DNA from: Saccharofermentans sp.
GTDB taxonomy: Bacteria; Bacillota_A; Clostridia; Saccharofermentanales; Saccharofermentanaceae
Assembly (NCBI GenBank): GCA_024695565.1
Contig: JAILHX010000004.1
Location: 1-6,749, forward strand
DNA length: 6,749 nucleotides
Reading direction: 5' to 3'
Shown: positions 1 through 5,948 of the stretch, piece by piece
Layout: every line of letters starts with the position of its first letter
How positions within the stretch are numbered: position 1 is the stretch's first letter
Notes under the pieces: model-generated
Database searches by the model: none
What the model saw: only the letters and a program-made list of their open reading frames with translations
What the model was told of the DNA's origin: nothing
Made by a program: the position numbers and the translations under genes

Positions 1-1473
1 GCCATTTCTTCTCTCCATGTTCATCATCTTTGTGATAGGCATACCGCCTGCAACCCACTCATCAGCAGGCTTGCTGATGTTGGATACCTTTGACAGATAA
101 CCTGTGTATCCGTACTGGATGAGCATGAATGCATTGTAGCCAAGTGAGTAGCAATAATCTGCATCGAAGTTGGAAGGGAATGCGCAACGGCCTTCATAGC
201 CGAAGAAGTGATGCTGAGCACCGAACTTGCCCTTGTATGTACCAGCTTCCTTTCTCTTTGCCAGCTCGTTCTTTACCATCTCGGAGAAGAGCTTCTCAGA
301 CTCGATGAGGGATACCTGAACGTTACCGTGAGGATCTCTCTCGAGGAAGAGCTGCTGCTGGATGCCCTGAGGCAGGATATCGAATACCTTGAATGCATCA
401 GCAGAGAGGCCTGCCTTGATGAAGTCATACTTTGCGTTCCAGTCAGGAAGTGCATTGAAAGCTGCTGTCTTCTCGCCTGCGAGGAGCTCGTTGATCTCAG
501 CGATGAGAGCGGAGAACTCAGGTACGAACTCTACGATACCCTCAGGGATGATTGCAACACCGAAGTTGTTGCCATTTGCTGCTCTCTTCTCAACAGAGTC
601 AGCGATCTGGTTTGTGATGTCAGCGAGGGACATCTTCTTAGCTGCAACTTCCTCACCGATGAGGCAGATGTTAGGCTGTGTCTCAAGAGCGCACTCGAGA
701 GCAACGTGGGAAGCAGAACGTCCCATAACCTTGATGAAGTGCCAATACTTCTTAGCGGAGTTAGCATCTCTCTCAATGTTGCCGATGAGTTCGGAATATG
801 TCTTTGTAGCTGTATCGAAACCGAAAGAAGCCTCGATGTCCTCGTTCTTGAGGTCGCCGTCGATCGTCTTAGGGCAGCCGATGACCTGGATGCCTGTGTT
901 GTTTGCAGCCATGTACTCAGCGAGTGTGGCAGCGTTTGTGTTGGAGTCGTCACCACCGATGATAACGATAGCTGTAAGGCCGTTCTCCTTGGCGAAGTTA
1001 GCAACAGTCTCGAACTGCTCAACTGTCTCGAGCTTTGTTCTGCCTGAACCGATGATATCGAATCCGCCTGTATTTCTGTATGCGTCGATGAACTTGTCGT
1101 CGAACTCTACATAGTCGTTCTTGAGAAGTCCGTCCGGACCCTTCTTGAAGCCTAAGAGCTTGTTCTCAGGGTTTGTAGCCTTCAAAGCGTCATAAAGACC
1201 GGAGATAACGTTGTGTCCGCCGGGAGCCTGACCGCCTGAGAGGATAACACCTACAACCTGCTTCTTGGCTTCTGATGTGTTTGTGCCCTTTACGAAAGTA
1301 ATCTCGGGCTTACCGTATGTATTAGGGAAAAGAGCCTTGATCTTGTCCTGGTCTGCAACAGACTGTGTAGCAGCACCTTCCTGTACGCTGATTTCAGCGA
1401 TACCGTTTCTGAGCATGCCCGGAAGCTTAGGGCTGTATTCATATCTGGCCTTCTGAAGTGGTGAAATTTCCAT
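1..1473 (-). CDS. pfp: Pyrophosphate-dependent 6-phosphofructokinase (diphosphate--fructose-6-phosphate 1-phosphotransferase), C-terminus cut by window edge
   Basis: Cytosolic glycolytic enzyme that reversibly phosphorylates fructose 6-phosphate using PPi in place of ATP. The visible 491 codons are open from the ATG at 1473 to the window edge. Motifs in order: GGQAPGGHN (residues 80-88, phosphate-binding loop), GSGR (142-145), [10 protein letters not shown] (173-182), [10 protein letters not shown] (201-210, catalytic TIDGD), and [11 protein letters not shown] (250-260). The second Asp of GGDD and the Lys of PKTIDGD are the residues that mark PPi-using rather than ATP-using members. The long N-terminal extension and the insert-rich C-terminal half fit the long (about 550-residue) plant/clostridial type, so roughly 60 residues should lie beyond position 1. 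The start is supported by AAGGAG at 1487-1482, 8 nt before the ATG. It is transcribed divergently from the thi operon. I found no convincing promoter for it. Identification is very secure; the gene symbol is the conventional one. Confidence 0.96.
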   Translation of the reverse strand, partial: MEISPLQKARYEYSPKLPGMLRNGIAEISVQEGAATQSVADQDKIKALFPNTYGKPEITFVKGTNTSEAKKQVVGVILSGGQAPGGHNVISGLYDALKATNPENKLLGFKKGPDGLLKNDYVEFDDKFIDAYRNTGGFDIIGSGRTKLETVEQFETVANFAKENGLTAIVIIGGDDSNTNAATLAEYMAANNTGIQVIGCPKTIDGDLKNEDIEASFGFDTATKTYSELIGNIERDANSAKKYWHFIKVMGRSASHVALECALETQPNICLIGEEVAAKKMSLADITNQIADSVEKRAANGNNFGVAIIPEGIVEFVPEFSALIAEINELLAGEKTAAFNALPDWNAKYDFIKAGLSADAFKVFDILPQGIQQQLFLERDPHGNVQVSLIESEKLFSEMVKNELAKRKEAGTYKGKFGAQHHFFGYEGRCAFPSNFDADYCYSLGYNAFMLIQYGYTGYLSKVSNISKPADEWVAGGMPITKMMNMERRNG

Positions 1474-1606
1474 AAGTTGTACTCCTTCTTAAATAAAATA
1501 CACAAGAATAATAATTAATCGGGCGTCAAAATTCAATGCCGTATTTGTTGATTTTTGTGTCAAAAAGATTGGCAGCATTTCCGCTTAAAAACACCCTCAA
1601 AGCGCT

Positions 1607-1626
1607 GTTATCTGAACGTTATCAGA
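1607..1626. repeat. Two tandem 9-bp repeats (GTTATCWGA), 11 bp apart
   Basis: GTTATCTGA at 1607-1615 is repeated as GTTATCAGA at 1618-1626, 8 of 9 identical, with an 11-bp period, about one helical turn. The same stretch contains an inverted repeat TCTGA/TCAGA (1611-1615 and 1622-1626). It ends 17 bp before the -35 box of the thi promoter. That position could suit a regulator-binding site, but this is inference; a repeat this short could also be chance in an AT-rich spacer. Confidence 0.3.
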
Positions 1627-1643
1627 CATTTGCAGGCCGGTTA

Positions 1644-1672
1644 TTGATAAAATCAAATCACTGGTGTATATT
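1644..1672 (+). promoter_or_regulatory. Sigma70/SigA-type promoter of the thi operon
   Basis: TTGATA (1644-1649, 5 of 6 to the -35 consensus) and TATATT (1667-1672, 5 of 6 to the -10 consensus) are separated by exactly 17 bp. A transcript would begin at about 1679-1680, just before the TPP aptamer, which is where a riboswitch leader should start. It is the best promoter-like match I found in this intergenic region. Confidence 0.75.
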
Positions 1673-1690
1673 CTCAAACGAAAATCGAAT

Positions 1691-1786
1691 AATAAGGACG
1701 GGAGCTTGCATTACAGGCTGAGAGGAAGGTGTGCCCTTCGACCGAATACCTGATTTGGGTAATGCCAACGTAGGGACTCTTAGTCA
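1691..1786 (+). ncRNA. TPP riboswitch (THI element) aptamer
   Basis: The leader RNA binds thiamin pyrophosphate and controls the thi operon downstream. Conserved parts visible: the pyrimidine-sensor sequence GGCTGAGA (1716-1723), then ACCTGATTTGGGTAATGCC (1748-1766) and AACGTAGGGA (1767-1776), which form the pyrophosphate-sensor arm. Helices I can pair by eye: P1 TAAG 1693-1696 with CTTA 1779-1782; P2 CGG 1699-1701 with CCG 1742-1744; P3 GCTTG 1704-1708 with CAGGC 1714-1718; P4 CCT 1749-1751 with AGG 1772-1774; P5 TTGG 1755-1758 with CCAA 1765-1768. An extra hairpin, GAAGG 1725-1729 with CCTTC 1735-1739, lies between TGAGA and the P2 closing strand. The downstream genes are all thiamin genes, which confirms the ligand. 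Exact ends are approximate. Confidence 0.96.
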
Positions 1787-1804
1787 TATTATGTTGTTTT
1801 TGCG

Positions 1805-1840
1805 AGGAAGTTGCCTGATTTCAGGCAGCTTCCTTTTTTT
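1805..1840 (+). terminator. Intrinsic terminator of the TPP riboswitch expression platform
   Basis: A 13-bp stem pairs 1805-1817 with 1822-1834 (one G-U pair, loop ATTT) and runs into seven T residues (1834-1840). It stands between the aptamer and the first gene, so it can only act as a conditional attenuator: TPP binding should favour termination. CCTGATTT in its left arm (1814-1821) is an exact copy of 1749-1756 in the aptamer, so aptamer CCTGA could pair with terminator TCAGG (1821-1825) as part of an antiterminator. That last point is inference. Confidence 0.9.
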
Positions 1841-1847
1841 CGCTATG

Positions 1848-1854
1848 AAAGGAG
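1848..1854 (+). promoter_or_regulatory. Ribosome binding site fixing the TTG start of thiW
   Basis: AAAGGAG lies 9 nt before the TTG at 1864-1866. This is what makes the TTG the preferred start. The ATG at 1845 overlaps this site and is in another frame, and the next in-frame ATG codons would remove the first transmembrane segment. Confidence 0.8.
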
Positions 1855-1863
1855 TATCACAAT

Positions 1864-2412
1864 TTGAAAAAGTACAACATTTTGCGTCTGGCCGTCATGG
1901 CAATGCTGATCGCGGTAGGAGTAGTCATATCCCCGCTCCTCAGGATCGAGGGTATGTGCCCCATGGCCCACCTCATCAACATCACCGCGGCAGTTCTTCT
2001 AGGTCCCGTTGACGCGTTCCTGGTCGCACTTGCGATCGGCATCATCAGGATGTGCGTCATGGGCATTCCTCCGCTCGCACTCACGGGCGCGGTCTTCGGC
2101 GCCCTGCTGTCAGGAATCCTCTACAAGGTCTCCAAACAGAAGATCTGGGCGGCCGTCATCGGCGAGATCATCGGCACCGGCATAATCGGGGCGATCGTCT
2201 CTTATCCCGTCATGACTTACATCTGCGGCAGAGAGGGTCTCGGATGGTTCTTCTACGTTCCTTCGTTCACGATGGGGACCCTGATCGGCGGAAGCGTTGC
2301 GGCAGTCCTGCTCTACAGGCTCCAGCACATGGGGGTACTAAAGAAGATGCAGGTAAAGATCGCAGAAGGAGGCAAACTGTGGAAGAAAAAAGCACAGAAC
2401 ACGGCAATCTGA
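1864..2412 (+). CDS. thiW: ECF transporter S component ThiW (predicted hydroxyethylthiazole uptake)
   Basis: An integral membrane protein of 182 residues, predicted to be the substrate-binding S component of an energy-coupling-factor transporter for the thiazole moiety of thiamin. The sequence is strongly hydrophobic, with about five or six membrane segments (roughly residues 7-25, 36-60, 70-88, 93-115 and 128-152). It has a Gly/Ala-rich small-residue pattern typical of S components and a basic C-terminal tail (KKMQVK, WKKKAQ). The charged N-terminus MKKYNILRLA precedes the first helix; S components commonly dock onto EcfT through such small-residue helices. It is translated from TTG with a good ribosome site. 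It is the first gene after the TPP riboswitch, and the kinase for its presumed substrate, thiM, overlaps its 3' end by 34 bp. No EcfA or EcfT gene is in the window, so it presumably uses a shared energising module elsewhere. The family call is firm; the substrate rests on family and on thiM adjacency. Confidence 0.88.
   Translation: MKKYNILRLAVMAMLIAVGVVISPLLRIEGMCPMAHLINITAAVLLGPVDAFLVALAIGIIRMCVMGIPPLALTGAVFGALLSGILYKVSKQKIWAAVIGEIIGTGIIGAIVSYPVMTYICGREGLGWFFYVPSFTMGTLIGGSVAAVLLYRLQHMGVLKKMQVKIAEGGKLWKKKAQNTAI
2366..2372 (+). promoter_or_regulatory. Ribosome binding site of thiM, inside thiW
   Basis: AAGGAGG lies 6 nt before the GTG at 2379 and within the thiW coding sequence. It decides the thiM start: the same frame is open far upstream inside thiW, but the translation there is Arg-rich and unlike any ThiM. 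Confidence 0.85.
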
Positions 2413-3122
2413 TCCACTGCATCACAAATCCGATCTCAATGAACCAGTGTGCCAATACGATACTGGCACTGGGCGCAAGGCCCATTATGGCTGAACACCC
2501 CGATGAAGTGACCGAGATAACAAAGACCGCTTCATCCCTCCTTCTAAATCTCGGCAACATCACCGAGACCAGGATCACTTCGATGAGGCTGTCACTGAAG
2601 GAAGCAAATTCCATCGGCATTCCCGTGACACTGGATGCCGTAGGAGTCGCCTGCTCATCGCTTCGAAGGAACTTTGTAAGGCTCCTTATGACTACCGGTA
2701 AGTTCACGGTTATCAAGGGAAACTATTCCGAGATCCTTGCCCTCAGCGATGACACATATAAAGCCTCAGGCGTTGATGCAAAAGACGGCATAGATCCGGA
2801 TCTGGTTTCCGGTGCCGCGCTTGGTCTTGCTGAAGCTACGGGCGCGATTGTCGTTGCAACCGGCAGGACGGACATCATTGCTTCCGGCAAAGAGATCACC
2901 AAGGTCGCCGGCGGAACATCCCGGCTCTCTAAGGTTACAGGCACCGGCTGCATGCTCGGCGCAGTCATAGCGACGAAGCTTGCTGAAGATAACAGCGTCC
3001 AAAGCGTCGCCAATTCATGTGCCTTCTTCAAGGAGTGCGGTGTGCGCGCTAAGACAGACAAGGGCCCCGGAACGTTTATGGTAAATCTCATAGATGCAAT
3101 AGGAGGCGCTTATGGATTTTGA
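2379..3122 (+). CDS. thiM: Hydroxyethylthiazole kinase ThiM
   Basis: Soluble kinase of the ribokinase-like fold that phosphorylates 4-methyl-5-(2-hydroxyethyl)thiazole (THZ) with ATP, the salvage route to the thiazole half of thiamin. With the GTG start the product is 247 residues, slightly shorter than the usual 260-270. Landmarks: HCITNPISMNQCAN (13-26, family HxITN motif), ALGARPIMAEHPDEV (30-44), LLLNLGN (54-60), KGNYSEI (113-119), KVTGTGCMLGAVIA (185-198) with the catalytic-site Cys at 191, and DKGPGTF (227-233). Oddity: the family DPVG motif reads DAVGVACSSLRR (86-97), with Ala for Pro. Overlaps thiW by 34 bp and thiE by 11 bp, which points to co-translation. An ATG-initiated reading beginning at 2052 can be drawn in this frame, but it is not credible because it runs through thiW in the wrong frame. 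Function is confident; the exact start is well supported by the ribosome site. Confidence 0.94.
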   Translation: MEEKSTEHGNLIHCITNPISMNQCANTILALGARPIMAEHPDEVTEITKTASSLLLNLGNITETRITSMRLSLKEANSIGIPVTLDAVGVACSSLRRNFVRLLMTTGKFTVIKGNYSEILALSDDTYKASGVDAKDGIDPDLVSGAALGLAEATGAIVVATGRTDIIASGKEITKVAGGTSRLSKVTGTGCMLGAVIATKLAEDNSVQSVANSCAFFKECGVRAKTDKGPGTFMVNLIDAIGGAYGF

Positions 3123-3747
3123 TACGACACTCTACTTCATAACTGACAGTACGGGATTTGACCACGATGAATTCTTAAGGAGAGTGCGCTCTGCATTAGA
3201 AGGCGGAGTCACGCTGATCCAGCTCCGTGAGAAGAACCGCACCACACGTGAATACATAGAGATCGCAAATGAAGTTCACGCGTTAACAAAAGAATTCGGT
3301 GTGCCGCTCATCATCGATGACCGCGTCGATGTCATGCTCGCTGTCGGCGCAGAAGGCGTGCATGTAGGTGCTGACGATATGCCTGTTTCTTGTGCGCGAA
3401 AACTTATAGGCGAAGATAAGATCCTCGGCGCAACGGCAAAGACCGTGGAAGCTGCAGTCAGAGCATACGAAGACGGCGCTGACTATCTCGGAGTGGGAGC
3501 TATCTATCCGACTACGACAAAGGTCAAGACAGTGCTTACTTCGACAGAAACCCTTGATGCAATTACAAAGGCAATCCCCATTCCGGTCAACGCGATCGGC
3601 GGACTTAACAAGGATAATCTCAGCGTCCTAAAAGGGATCAGCATCACAGGTGTCTGCGCGGTGTCTGCGATCATGAAGGCTGACTCGCCAAAGCTTGCCG
3701 CCGAAGAACTGAAGAGAGCTTTTGAAGACTTAAGGAGGCAGGCATGA
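3112..3747 (+). CDS. thiE: Thiamin-phosphate synthase ThiE
   Basis: TIM-barrel enzyme of 211 residues that condenses HMP-PP with thiazole phosphate, releasing PPi and giving thiamin phosphate. Length is normal for the family. Motifs: LYFITDST (7-14), [10 protein letters not shown] (33-42, including the QLR(E/D)K signature), [20 protein letters not shown] (65-84), GATAKT (106-111), [14 protein letters not shown] (124-137, family GPxFPTxTK phosphate/pyrimidine site) and VNAIGGL (159-165). Two deviations: HVGADDMP (84-91), where most homologues have HxGQxDxP, and GAIYPT, where Pro is more usual than Ala. The remaining active-site framework looks intact, so I expect it to be functional. AGGAGG at 3101-3106 precedes the ATG by 5 nt. 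The start lies inside thiM (11-bp overlap), and the stop shares bases with the thiD start. Confidence 0.95.
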   Translation: MDFDTTLYFITDSTGFDHDEFLRRVRSALEGGVTLIQLREKNRTTREYIEIANEVHALTKEFGVPLIIDDRVDVMLAVGAEGVHVGADDMPVSCARKLIGEDKILGATAKTVEAAVRAYEDGADYLGVGAIYPTTTKVKTVLTSTETLDAITKAIPIPVNAIGGLNKDNLSVLKGISITGVCAVSAIMKADSPKLAAEELKRAFEDLRRQA

Positions 3748-4541
3748 GAACAGTATTGACGATAGCAGGAAGTGACTGCTCAGGTGGTGCCGGAATCCAG
3801 GCTGACTTAAAGACCATGCTCGCCAACGGCGTATACGGAATGTCAGTAATAACATCACTGACCGCACAGAACACGACAGGTGTCAGAGCGATCGAGAATG
3901 TGCCGCCGGAGTTCCTTAGAGACCAGATCGATTCCGTCTTCGAAGACATCAGACCTGATGCAGTAAAAACAGGCATGATCCCAACTAAAGAACTCGTGGA
4001 AGTAATTGCTGAGCGCATGAAGTTTTACGGCGTGAAAAATCTTGTTGCAGATCCCGTCATGGTCGCAACGAGCGGCGCGGATCTGTCAGACAGCGGGAGC
4101 GTTAAGGCACTCAAAGAATTACTCATTCCTCTGTCATCTGTCGTTACTCCGAACGTGCCTGAAGCAGAGGTCTTATCAGGAATGAAGATAACCTGCAAAG
4201 ACGACATGACCGAAGCTGCAGAAAAGATAAGTTCCGAATGCGGATGTGCTGTCCTTGTAAAGGGCGGACACTGCGAAGATAACGCGGACGATATCTTGTT
4301 CTGCGATGGCGAGGTGCATGTATTCGGGATGACAAAGATCGGCAACCAAAACACACACGGAACGGGCTGCACTTTATCCAGTGCGATCGCTTCTAATCTC
4401 GCCAAAGGAATGGACATTTTGCAGGCAGTAACGAGAGCAAAGGAATACATTACAGGCGCGATAAGCGCGGAACTTGATCTGGGGTCAGGAAGAGGACCGC
4501 TCGATCACGGCTACGACATCAAAACCAAATTCAAGATATGA
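3744..4541 (+). CDS. thiD: Hydroxymethylpyrimidine/phosphomethylpyrimidine kinase ThiD
   Basis: Ribokinase-family enzyme that phosphorylates HMP and then HMP-P to HMP-PP, the pyrimidine substrate of ThiE. It has 265 residues, the standard length. Motifs: [19 protein letters not shown] (6-24, the N-terminal signature), [11 protein letters not shown] (37-47), AVKTGM (73-78), [11 protein letters not shown] (101-111), [12 protein letters not shown] (135-146), VKGGH (172-176) and [17 protein letters not shown] (203-219), with the catalytic-site Cys at 209. It is a stand-alone kinase with no C-terminal ThiE or ThiN domain. AAGGAGG at 3732-3738 lies 5 nt before the ATG. The ATGA start/stop overlap with thiE (4 nt) suggests translational coupling. 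It supplies ThiE and acts on the product of ThiC, both encoded next to it. Confidence 0.96.
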   Translation: MRTVLTIAGSDCSGGAGIQADLKTMLANGVYGMSVITSLTAQNTTGVRAIENVPPEFLRDQIDSVFEDIRPDAVKTGMIPTKELVEVIAERMKFYGVKNLVADPVMVATSGADLSDSGSVKALKELLIPLSSVVTPNVPEAEVLSGMKITCKDDMTEAAEKISSECGCAVLVKGGHCEDNADDILFCDGEVHVFGMTKIGNQNTHGTGCTLSSAIASNLAKGMDILQAVTRAKEYITGAISAELDLGSGRGPLDHGYDIKTKFKI

Positions 4542-4544
4542 GGA
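4540..4544 (+). promoter_or_regulatory. Ribosome binding site supporting the second ATG of thiC
   Basis: GAGGA overlaps the thiD stop and lies 8 nt before the ATG at 4553. The alternative in-frame ATG at 4538 has no purine-rich site at the right distance upstream, which is why the shorter thiC is preferred. The longer form would add only MRTKI and would give a 4-nt ATGA overlap like that of thiE/thiD, so it cannot be excluded. Confidence 0.55.
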
Positions 4545-4552
4545 CCAAAATA

Positions 4553-5860
4553 ATGGAAAGAAACTATTCAACACAAATGGAAGCGGCAAGAAAAGGCATC
4601 ATCACACCCGAGATGGAGATCGTCGCTAAGAAGGAATACAGAACCGCAGAAGAGATCCGCGAGCTGGTCGCTAAAGGACAGGTTGCGATCTGTGCAAACA
4701 AGAATCACAAATGCTTAGATCCCGAAGGCGTCGGCTCGATGCTCAGGACCAAGATAAATGTCAATCTCGGCGTATCTCGTGACTGCAAAGATTACGATGT
4801 CGAGATGAAGAAGGTTCAGGCCGCAGTTGACATGGGCGCCGAGGCGATAATGGATCTGTCATCACACGGAGACACGATTCCGTTTAGAAGGAAGCTCACG
4901 TCAGAATGCCGCGCCATGATCGGAACCGTTCCCGTCTACGATTCAGTCATTCACTACCAGAGAGACCTCGCTACACTTACTGCCAAAGACCTCATCGATG
5001 TCGTAAGACTTCATGCCGAAGACGGAGTTGACTTCGTAACGCTTCACTGCGGTATCACGAGGCACACGATCGATCAGATAAAGAAGCACAAGAGGAAGAT
5101 GAACATCGTATCCCGCGGGGGCTCTCTGATCTTTGCCTGGATGTGCATGACCGGCAATGAGAATCCGTTCTACGAATACTACGATGAGATCCTCGATATC
5201 TGCAGGGAATACGATGTCACGATCTCGCTTGGCGACGCATGCCGTCCGGGATGCCTTGCCGATGCAAGTGACGTCTGCCAGATCGAAGAACTCGTAAGAC
5301 TTGGAGAGCTCACAAAGCGCGCATGGGCAAAGGACGTTCAGGTAATGGTCGAAGGCCCCGGCCACATGCCGATGGATCAGATCGAAGCCAACATGAAGAT
5401 ACAGCAGACCATCTGCATGGGTGCGCCTTTCTATGTGCTCGGACCGCTCGTTACCGATATCGCACCAGGATACGATCACATAACGTCAGCGATCGGCGGG
5501 GCAATTGCCGCTTCTGCCGGTGCCGCATTCCTCTGCTACGTTACACCTGCAGAGCATCTGGCACTTCCTGATGTCGATGACGTTAAGCAGGGCATTATCG
5601 CATCGAAGATCGCTGCGCATGCAGCTGACATCGCGAAGAAGATCCCTCATGCGATGGACAGGGATAATAAGATGGCAGAGTGCAGAAGAAAGTTCGACTG
5701 GGACGGTCAGTGGGCCGTATCGATAGATCCTGAGACTGCGAAGGCGATTCGTGATTCACGTGCGCCCGAGCACGATGACACATGCTCGATGTGCGGGAAA
5801 TTCTGCGCTGTAAGGAGCATGAACAAAGCGCTCGAAGGAGAGTACATAGACATACTCTGA
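4553..5860 (+). CDS. thiC: Phosphomethylpyrimidine synthase ThiC (non-canonical radical SAM enzyme)
   Basis: Rearranges aminoimidazole ribotide (AIR) to HMP-P, the de novo pyrimidine step of thiamin synthesis, using SAM and a [4Fe-4S] cluster. The 435 residues match the short form of anaerobes, which lacks the N-terminal extension of the 600-residue proteobacterial enzymes. Motifs: [10 protein letters not shown] (66-75), [11 protein letters not shown] (99-109), SRGGSLI (187-193), [10 protein letters not shown] (225-234), [16 protein letters not shown] (266-281), [20 protein letters not shown] (290-309), [10 protein letters not shown] (327-336) and [10 protein letters not shown] (378-387). The C-terminal cluster motif is CSMCGKFC (Cys 411, 414, 418), which is CX2CX3C; the textbook spacing is CX2CX4C. 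An in-frame ATG at 4538 would overlap the thiD stop; I chose 4553 for its ribosome site. Last gene of the operon; ThiD acts directly on its product. Oxygen-sensitive chemistry suits an anaerobe. Confidence 0.95.
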   Translation: MERNYSTQMEAARKGIITPEMEIVAKKEYRTAEEIRELVAKGQVAICANKNHKCLDPEGVGSMLRTKINVNLGVSRDCKDYDVEMKKVQAAVDMGAEAIMDLSSHGDTIPFRRKLTSECRAMIGTVPVYDSVIHYQRDLATLTAKDLIDVVRLHAEDGVDFVTLHCGITRHTIDQIKKHKRKMNIVSRGGSLIFAWMCMTGNENPFYEYYDEILDICREYDVTISLGDACRPGCLADASDVCQIEELVRLGELTKRAWAKDVQVMVEGPGHMPMDQIEANMKIQQTICMGAPFYVLGPLVTDIAPGYDHITSAIGGAIAASAGAAFLCYVTPAEHLALPDVDDVKQGIIASKIAAHAADIAKKIPHAMDRDNKMAECRRKFDWDGQWAVSIDPETAKAIRDSRAPEHDDTCSMCGKFCAVRSMNKALEGEYIDIL

Positions 5861-5878
5861 TAACTTAGTTGCTGCCGG

Positions 5879-5938
5879 GCGGCAAAAAGCGCAAACAACG
5901 TAAAGCATTGTATGTACAATGCTTGCACTTTAAGCCGC
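5879..5938. terminator. Composite hairpin between convergent thiC and hydF, possible bidirectional terminator
   Basis: Nested pairing: GCGGC 5879-5883 with GCCGC 5934-5938; AAAGCGC 5886-5892 with GCACTTT 5925-5931 (one C-A mismatch); a 10-nt bulge; then a perfect 9-bp stem 5903-5911 with 5916-5924 and loop ATGT. It sits in the only spacer between the two converging genes. Neither strand has a proper T-tract directly after the inner stem; the minus strand has a five-T run at 5888-5884, between the two outer stems. The hairpin is visible; the terminator role is inferred. Confidence 0.4.
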
Positions 5939-5948
5939 AAAAACAGTC

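Noticed and set aside
208..1047. Long plus-strand open frame (279 codons) opposite pfp, and a second overlapping one at 389-1114
   Set aside because: Both lie wholly antisense to the pfp coding sequence, which has unmistakable family motifs on the minus strand. Their translations are low-complexity, Leu/Ser/Cys-rich shadows without a recognisable fold.
1501..1563. Minus-strand TTGACG (1529-1524) and TTGACA (1563-1558) as -35 boxes for pfp
   Set aside because: No -10 hexamer with more than weak similarity stands 16-18 nt downstream of either; the best partner (TATTCT) is only 13 nt away from TTGACG. A pfp promoter must exist here or nearby but I cannot place it.
1731..2012. Plus-strand open frame of 93 codons across the riboswitch and the start of thiW
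   Set aside because: It starts inside the riboswitch aptamer and reads thiW in the wrong frame; the His/Arg/Ser-rich translation resembles no protein. The nearby ATG at 1845 is in the same frame and overlaps the thiW ribosome site.
2052..2378. N-terminal extension of thiM back to an ATG at 2052
   Set aside because: This part is thiW read out of frame and is strongly Arg/His-rich. ThiM homology starts only around 2409, and a good ribosome site precedes the GTG at 2379.
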